33,968 bases of DNA from Candidatus Omnitrophota bacterium (GTDB lineage: Bacteria; Omnitrophota; Gorgyraeia; Duberdicusellales; 4484-171). The notes under the pieces were generated by a model. It made no database searches. It was not told the DNA's origin and saw only the letters and a program-made list of their open reading frames with translations. A program made the position numbers and the translations under genes. Below, one piece after another: positions 29,471 to 33,968 of this stretch (position 1 is its first letter; each line of letters opens with the position of its first letter). The stretch covers positions 1 to 33,968 of the forward strand of contig JAGLUN010000061.1 in the NCBI GenBank assembly GCA_023134705.1, written 5' to 3'.

Positions 29471-30853
29471 CTAACTATCCAAAAATCCATATTCTTTCAT
29501 TTTGTTATAAAGAGTCGTTCGATTAATGCCTAAAAACTCAGCCGCTTTTTTACGGTTACCATTACAATCCTTTAATACACGTTCGATGATCTCTTTTTCT
29601 GAGTATTTTAAGGCTTCTTTAAGAGGTAAATGTTGGTTTTCGTTGTTTTGGAATTCATTTAACTTTGTCTCCTGTAAAAATTCCGGCAAATCAGCCCGTT
29701 GGATCCATTCATCTTTAGTGAGAATAACCGCTCTTTCGATAAAATTCTCCAATTCCCTTACATTACCCGGCCAATCATAGGCAATAAATATTTTCATTAC
29801 CTCTTTGGATACGCCTTTTATTTTTTTCCTTTTTATTTTCTTTAAACATTTATCTAAAAAGTGTTCTATTAAAAAAGGGATATCATCCTTTCTTTCTCTC
29901 AATGGCGGAAGGTAGATAGGTATAACATTTAACCGGTAATATAAGTCTTCCCGGAATTCCCCGTTTTTTATCAGTTTTTTTAAATCCTGATTCGTAGCGG
30001 CGATTATTCTTACGTCAATTTTTATGGTTTTTGTATCTCCAACCCTTTCGAATTCACCTTCTTGTAAGGCTCGTAATAATTTAACTTGAAGTTTCGGGCT
30101 GAAAGCGTCTATTTCATCTAAAAAGACCGTTCCCTTGTCAGCAGCTTCAAACCTTCCTTCCCTGTCTTTTACCGCGCTGGTAAAAGAACCTTTTACGTGG
30201 CCGAAAAGCTCACTTTCCAGGAGGGTTTCCGGGAGAGCTCCGCAGCTTACTTCGATAAAAGGTTTATCCTGGCGTAAAATATCATTGTGATGAACAGCGT
30301 GGGCGATTAACCGTTTTCCTGTTCCACTATCTCCCTGGATAAGAATTGTCGCGTTAGTAGAAGCGACTGTTTCAATAAGAGTATAAATTTTTTGCATTTT
30401 TGAATTTTGCCCGATTATCTTATGAAATTTATCTCGTGTAGTATCGGCCAATTTCTCTTTTAATATCCTATTCTCTTCTAAAATCAGTTTCTGTTCAAAT
30501 ATCCTCTGGATTATGATTTTGATTTCCTTGTCGATTATAGGTTTAGTAATATAGTCAAACGCTCCTTCTTTCATCGCTCCCACGGCATTCTCGATAGATC
30601 CGTAAGCGGTCATAAAGACTACGGTTATATTTGGATTTATCCCTTTAATTTCTTTCAACAGGGTTAATCCATCTATTTTCGGCATTTTTAGATCAGTAAT
30701 AACTATATCAGGCGGGTCGTTTTTGATGAGGTTGAGGGCTTCTTCCCCGTCAGAAGCTAAAGAAACCTTATACCCTTCGAATTTTAGAATTTCATATAAA
30801 GACTTCCGGGTTAAAGGTTCATCGTCAGCTATCAGAATATGCCGGTTCTTCAT
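29471..30853 (-). CDS. Sigma-54-dependent response regulator (NtrC family)
   Basis: A 460-residue activator. The receiver domain (1-120) has phosphoacceptor Asp in DIVITDLKMP. The AAA+ domain (about 145-375) shows Walker A GDSGTGKR and Walker B GTVFLDEID, while the sigma-54-contacting GAFTGA loop reads GSFTSA. The C-terminal Fis-type HTH is NGNRKKAAEFLGINRTTLYNKMKEYG. It lies between the histidine kinase and the PocR-GAF gene, close to exosortase and rpoN, like the PrsR regulators of PEP-CTERM loci. The two substitutions in the L1 loop are unusual. The leader contains half of a palindromic element. Confidence 0.93.
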   Translation of the reverse strand: MKNRHILIADDEPLTRKSLYEILKFEGYKVSLASDGEEALNLIKNDPPDIVITDLKMPKIDGLTLLKEIKGINPNITVVFMTAYGSIENAVGAMKEGAFDYITKPIIDKEIKIIIQRIFEQKLILEENRILKEKLADTTRDKFHKIIGQNSKMQKIYTLIETVASTNATILIQGDSGTGKRLIAHAVHHNDILRQDKPFIEVSCGALPETLLESELFGHVKGSFTSAVKDREGRFEAADKGTVFLDEIDAFSPKLQVKLLRALQEGEFERVGDTKTIKIDVRIIAATNQDLKKLIKNGEFREDLYYRLNVIPIYLPPLRERKDDIPFLIEHFLDKCLKKIKRKKIKGVSKEVMKIFIAYDWPGNVRELENFIERAVILTKDEWIQRADLPEFLQETKLNEFQNNENQHLPLKEALKYSEKEIIERVLKDCNGNRKKAAEFLGINRTTLYNKMKEYGFLDS

Positions 30854-30902
30854 TATTTTTTTAAAAGAGTTTGATCTTCCCGTGACAAGAACAATTATTC
30901 TC

Positions 30903-30950
30903 TTTACCCCGTTATTCTATTAGAGAACGAAGTCCTCTAATGGGGTTTAC
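30903..30950. repeat. Palindromic element at the 3' end of the histidine kinase gene
   Basis: ACCCCGTT (30906) with an inserted ATTCTA before TTAGAG faces CTCTAATGGGGT (30934-30945). It is the same family as 5020-5077. On the minus strand its right end encodes the last residues (KPH) and the TAG stop of the kinase, and the rest lies in the spacer before the response regulator. Confidence 0.75.
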
Positions 30951-32196
30951 TGTACGGCAGGCGAATTACGAAAATTGTCCCTTTCCCCTTTTTGTCCCTC
31001 AGAAAAAGCTTTCCGTTATAACGCTGGATAACTTCCCGCGAAATTGCTAATCCTAAACCGGAGCCTTCACCAATGTTTTTAGTGGTAAAGAAAGGTTCGA
31101 ATATCTTTTCTTGAATATCCAGGGGAATGCCTTCCCCGGTATCTGAAACCTTAATTTCGACATAATTATCGATTATGGAAGTGGAAACAATAAGTTCCCC
31201 TCCGTTCTTTTTCATTGCCTCACAAGCGTTCTTTATAATATTGTTAAAAACAATTTTTAATCCCTGATCAGCGATTTTAGGCAGGTCCGGGGAAAGATCT
31301 TTATTGATTTCGATATTATACGAATTGAAATAAGAACCATATAGAAATAAAGATTCTTCTAAAATCCGGTTGATATCAACTTTCCTTTCCTGAGAAGAAA
31401 GGCTCCAGGAGTAATCCAGGAGAGACCTTACAAACTGAGCGATTCTGTTTAACCCCTGTTTTGCTTCTAAAAGGTATTCTCTAACTACACCCTCTTCCGC
31501 TACGCAGTCCAGGCTCAAATTAATGTAACGTATAATTCCGTCCAAAGGGTTATTTATTTCATGGACAAACCCCCCCACAAGTTTACCTACGGAAGAAAAC
31601 TTTTTCGATTGCTCAACAAGATTCTTTAACTCTTTTAATTGCTCGGTCAACTCTTTATTCAATCCATGCTGTTTTTTTAAAAAATCTTTCAGATTGTAAA
31701 TTGTGACTCCCAAATTTTTACAAATATTCAGCACGCTGTCTAAATCTTTGGTATCGAAAACTATGCCGCCGGATTTTTCGCTGATGTTCAATACGCCGAT
31801 TAAATTCCCGGAAGATTCTAAAGGGATAGAAAGAAAAGACCTGGATTGATAATGATGACTTTGAGCATCAAATTGAAAAGAAGAATCTCCGCGTATATCC
31901 TCTACTAATAATGGTTTTCTTTCTAAAGCCACCCGCCCTGATATCCCTTCTCCCAGACGTTTTCGTATCCCTTCTAAATGGAGATTTTTGCGGTTTTTAA
32001 CTATCTCCAGAACCAATTCTTCTTTTTCTTCATCAAGAAGGAATATAGAGCCGGAGCCGGCATTGACGGATTGCATACAGCGGTTGAGAGTCAAAAAAAG
32101 AATATCCTTTAAGGGGTTTTCTAAGGGAAGATTATACATTTTCCTACGGGATTTATGAGTAAGTGGTAATCGTACAAGTATACTATATTTTTTCAT
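30937..32196 (-). CDS. GAF-domain sensor histidine kinase
   Basis: A cytosolic kinase of about 419 residues. An N-terminal GAF domain (about 25-165: NAGSGSIFLLDEEKEELVLEIVKN, LGEGISGRVALERKPLLVEDI, SFLSIPLESSGNLIGVLNIS) is followed by a short coiled coil (about 170-200). HisKA follows with the phosphoacceptor in GGFVHEINNPLDGI, then HATPase with N box (NNIIKNACEAM), DTGEGIP and GEGSGLGLAIS. It probably phosphorylates the adjacent sigma-54 regulator, like PrsK. The track start is a TTG (32205); the ATG at 32196 is used. The last codons and stop come from a palindromic repeat. Confidence 0.92.
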   Translation of the reverse strand: MKKYSILVRLPLTHKSRRKMYNLPLENPLKDILFLTLNRCMQSVNAGSGSIFLLDEEKEELVLEIVKNRKNLHLEGIRKRLGEGISGRVALERKPLLVEDIRGDSSFQFDAQSHHYQSRSFLSIPLESSGNLIGVLNISEKSGGIVFDTKDLDSVLNICKNLGVTIYNLKDFLKKQHGLNKELTEQLKELKNLVEQSKKFSSVGKLVGGFVHEINNPLDGIIRYINLSLDCVAEEGVVREYLLEAKQGLNRIAQFVRSLLDYSWSLSSQERKVDINRILEESLFLYGSYFNSYNIEINKDLSPDLPKIADQGLKIVFNNIIKNACEAMKKNGGELIVSTSIIDNYVEIKVSDTGEGIPLDIQEKIFEPFFTTKNIGEGSGLGLAISREVIQRYNGKLFLRDKKGKGTIFVIRLPYSKPH

Positions 32197-32211
32197 GATA
32201 AACAAGGGTTT

Positions 32212-32838
32212 TCAAAAGATTTTTCTCAAATCAGGCAGAATTTCCCTTATAAATGCTTCAGTTTTGCCTTCTAAGACGGGTGAATCTCCCTGGGCAGAAA
32301 TTCTTATCAAGGCCCCTTTTAGTTCTTTGCCTTTTATGGCATCTAACAAAAAATATACCTGTTGAAGGTAATAATTGGAAATAAACCGGTCCCCGGCAAC
32401 AAACCAGTACCAGGCTTTGATTATACCTCCTTTCGCGGTTTTCATTACTAACTTATTGGTTTTAAGTGAGTTAGCGTTATCCAGGGGAATTTTTTCCTGA
32501 GTTTTTTCCAGGAGTTTTGTGCCTCCTCCTAAATAACATATTTCCGGAGGGTGAAAAGTTTCCCGCCTGTTTCCTGAATAAACAATGGCTAAGGTTAGGG
32601 AATCGCCCTCTTTATCTTTATACTGCCGGATAAGGATATCCTCTGTTTCCAGGATTTCATATACATCCTGAGAAACATCTAAATTTTTTCCCTGCCAGTT
32701 CCCGATTTCAAAAGGCAGTTTTCCGAAATCCGCCAGGGAATGGGTCGACACTTTCCTCCTTTCAATCTTTAAGACTAAAACAGAGGCTGCTGCGAGGATA
32801 ATTACGACAATTAAGTAATGTTTCCGTCCAAACGACAT
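32212..32838 (-). CDS. epsI: EpsI-family exosortase-associated protein
   Basis: A 208-residue protein of the EpsI/DUF3485 family, found as a partner of, or fused to, exosortases in exopolysaccharide loci. One N-terminal membrane helix (about 8-24) precedes a periplasmic domain with FGKLPFEIGNWQG, VYSGNRRETFHPPEICYLGGG and WYWFVAGDRFISNYYLQQ. The conserved HPPEICY motif is intact. The precise biochemical role is not established. It overlaps the exosortase gene by 28 bp, so translation is probably coupled. Confidence 0.9.
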   Translation of the reverse strand: MSFGRKHYLIVVIILAAASVLVLKIERRKVSTHSLADFGKLPFEIGNWQGKNLDVSQDVYEILETEDILIRQYKDKEGDSLTLAIVYSGNRRETFHPPEICYLGGGTKLLEKTQEKIPLDNANSLKTNKLVMKTAKGGIIKAWYWFVAGDRFISNYYLQQVYFLLDAIKGKELKGALIRISAQGDSPVLEGKTEAFIREILPDLRKIF

Positions 32839-33650
32839 TTCAATATTTTGCTTATCATTATTAACCCTAAAAATCCTATAATAAACACCATAATGCCTGA
32901 GAAATCATGTAAAAAGCCTAAGGCTATTTTTTCGCCGTAAATGTAACTTACCCAGAGCAGGAATACAAGCCTGGCCGCGTTAGAAAGGAAGGCAATCGGG
33001 ACCGCGGAAAGGAATAAAATTGTTTTTCGCCAGGGTTTAGCCCTAACAAACTGGGTGAATATCGCTCCTAAAGCTAAGAATGAAATTAAAGAACGTAATC
33101 CACTGCAGGGATCTCCCACCAGGAGAAATCCTCCCGGATAATAAATCGTGGAACCGGATCTATTAACCGGCATTCCCATAATTTTAACTGTAAAAGTTGC
33201 GATTTGGGCGGCTAAGATTTTAAGCTTAAACGATATCCCGATAATTATGACTTGGGGAAGCGGAAGCATAAAGATAAGGAAAACAATGGGAAAAATTAAC
33301 TCTTTAGCCATCTTTATCCCGCCGAAGTATAACACCATGCCTAGTAATACAATAGGAATAGCCAGGTAAGAAGCGAAGTTTATCTTTAAAAATATCCCGC
33401 CTAACAAATGTAGAATAATTCCAAATAGGAGGATTAAAATCCCGGCAAAGGCCGGCTCAGGCTTGATAGCCTTTAATTTGTCCCTTTTCCTCCATACTAA
33501 ATACAGAACAACAAAAGGGATTAAGTAGCCGTGAGAATAGTATGAATCCCGGGCGGCAAATCTACCGAAGAGATGGGGATAAGTCGGGGAAAATAAAATT
33601 AGGAATAAAGACGATATAACGAACGTTTTTAATGAAAATTTTATCCGCAA
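32811..33650 (-). CDS. Exosortase (PEP-CTERM-type transpeptidase)
   Basis: A 279-residue polytopic membrane protein with about seven to eight hydrophobic segments. The catalytic triad region shows Cys in VGDPCSGLRSLISFLALG (about 186), Arg in SNAARLVFLLW and His in FLHDFSGIMVF. Exosortases cleave C-terminal PEP-type signals and hand proteins to the surface matrix. Both the neighbouring epsI gene and the two-component system support a PEP-CTERM/EPS locus. No target gene is visible in the window. The start is a TTG at 33650 with a strong AAGGAGG 7 nt upstream. Confidence 0.92.
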   Translation of the reverse strand: MRIKFSLKTFVISSLFLILFSPTYPHLFGRFAARDSYYSHGYLIPFVVLYLVWRKRDKLKAIKPEPAFAGILILLFGIILHLLGGIFLKINFASYLAIPIVLLGMVLYFGGIKMAKELIFPIVFLIFMLPLPQVIIIGISFKLKILAAQIATFTVKIMGMPVNRSGSTIYYPGGFLLVGDPCSGLRSLISFLALGAIFTQFVRAKPWRKTILFLSAVPIAFLSNAARLVFLLWVSYIYGEKIALGFLHDFSGIMVFIIGFLGLIMISKILKCRLDGNIT

Positions 33651-33968
33651 CTTGCAGCCTCCTTAAAGTAGATAGACCATTTACGAAACACAAACTGTAA
33701 ATCGGATGATAAGAGCGAATTAAACCATCCTCCTTATTCTAACATATTTATATTCTGTCTTCCACCCCTGGGTTGAACTAAATCGGGCGGCATGATGAAT
33801 ATCTTTTGAATCTGCGGCACTACTATTTTTTTCCGCGGCGAATGCTGTTAACCCAAATAATGCAGTTAGCATTATTTGCCCGTCGGGTCGACTCCAAATT
33901 TTCCTGCCGAAGGCGTAGAAAATTTGGGAAAGTCGAGGTTACCATGGAAAAATGCAAAGGGACTTTTT
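33651..33968. other. Intergenic region with stacked hairpins at the window edge
   Basis: No confident gene. Three inverted repeats lie in a row: AAATAATGC/GCATTATTT (33855-33877), CCCGTCGGG (33879-33887), and a long hairpin TCGACTCCAAATTTTC (33888-33903) with GAAAATTTGG...AGTCGA (33918-33936) enclosing GCCGAAGGC. It could be a structured RNA, a regulatory region of the exosortase operon, or another palindromic repeat. The window ends before its full extent is visible. Confidence 0.5.

Noticed and set aside
33720-33872. Possible 50-aa minus-strand ORF beginning MLTALFGLTAFAAEKN, which looks like a signal peptide
   Set aside because: It starts inside a hairpin, has no ribosome-binding site and no recognisable mature domain. 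A broken gene fragment cannot be excluded.
33900-33968. Possible cyclic di-GMP riboswitch at the window end (AATGCAAAGG resembles part of the motif)
   Set aside because: The conserved core could not be completed on either strand and the sequence is cut off by the window edge.

Overview
The window reads as chromosomal DNA of an uncultivated Gram-negative bacterium, most likely a member of the PVC superphylum such as Candidatus Omnitrophota. The lineage is inferred. The pointers are a PVC-type small basic protein (5570-5791), DUF1844 and DUF4416 proteins, heptose genes for LPS (gmhA, rfaE2), a TonB/BtuB outer-membrane uptake system, an exosortase with EpsI, and AmaP/Asp23 proteins next to accBC. 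All protein genes except rpoN lie on the minus strand and form tightly packed operons whose genes overlap or nearly touch.

Layout by coordinate (minus-strand operons read right to left). 185-1117 is a lone PflX-like radical SAM gene. 2921-1532 is PilZ / zinc-ribbon microprotein / PilZ / DUF4416 behind a strong sigma-70 promoter. 9937-3008 is a nine-gene operon: degenerate ATPase, YfcE-type phosphoesterase, HIT, HD-GYP, SPOR, small basic protein, SH3, site-2 protease, aroB. 10474-10544 is tRNA-Gly(CCC), flanked on both sides by unusual duplications. 15393-11074 is pfkA-gmhA-rfaE2-thiD2-thiE-thiC. 20918-15637 is DUF1844, Trm112-like, aroQ, M24 peptidase, efp, accB, accC, Asp23, amaP. 22130-21327 is a Memo-family gene. 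26267-22298 is a B12-uptake neighbourhood: DUF6580 membrane protein, cobalamin riboswitch with terminator, btuB, and a TonB-like gene. 26531-27928 is rpoN. 33650-28449 is exosortase, epsI, GAF histidine kinase, sigma-54 response regulator and PocR-GAF sensor, which resembles a PEP-CTERM/exopolysaccharide locus under sigma-54 control.

Functional themes are cell envelope and c-di-GMP (PilZ, HD-GYP, SPOR, SH3, exosortase, heptose), cofactor metabolism (thiamine, B12, biotin carboxylase), shikimate enzymes (aroB, aroQ) and a PPi-type phosphofructokinase.

The most unusual content lies between the genes. Nearly every operon boundary holds an island of short AT-rich 'words' that recur in shuffled, degenerate and sometimes inverted form across the window. 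Several families of small palindromic elements are superimposed on these islands. One palindrome lies in frame inside the SH3 gene, one forms the C-terminus and stop codon of the histidine kinase, one is a clean 87-bp insertion in one of two related islands, and two sit between duplications that each end exactly 12 nt inside tRNA-Gly. Three genes (TonB-like, DUF6580, rpoN) have near-consensus promoters so close to their ATG that leaderless mRNAs are predicted. No CRISPR array, prophage, transposase or integrase was seen.
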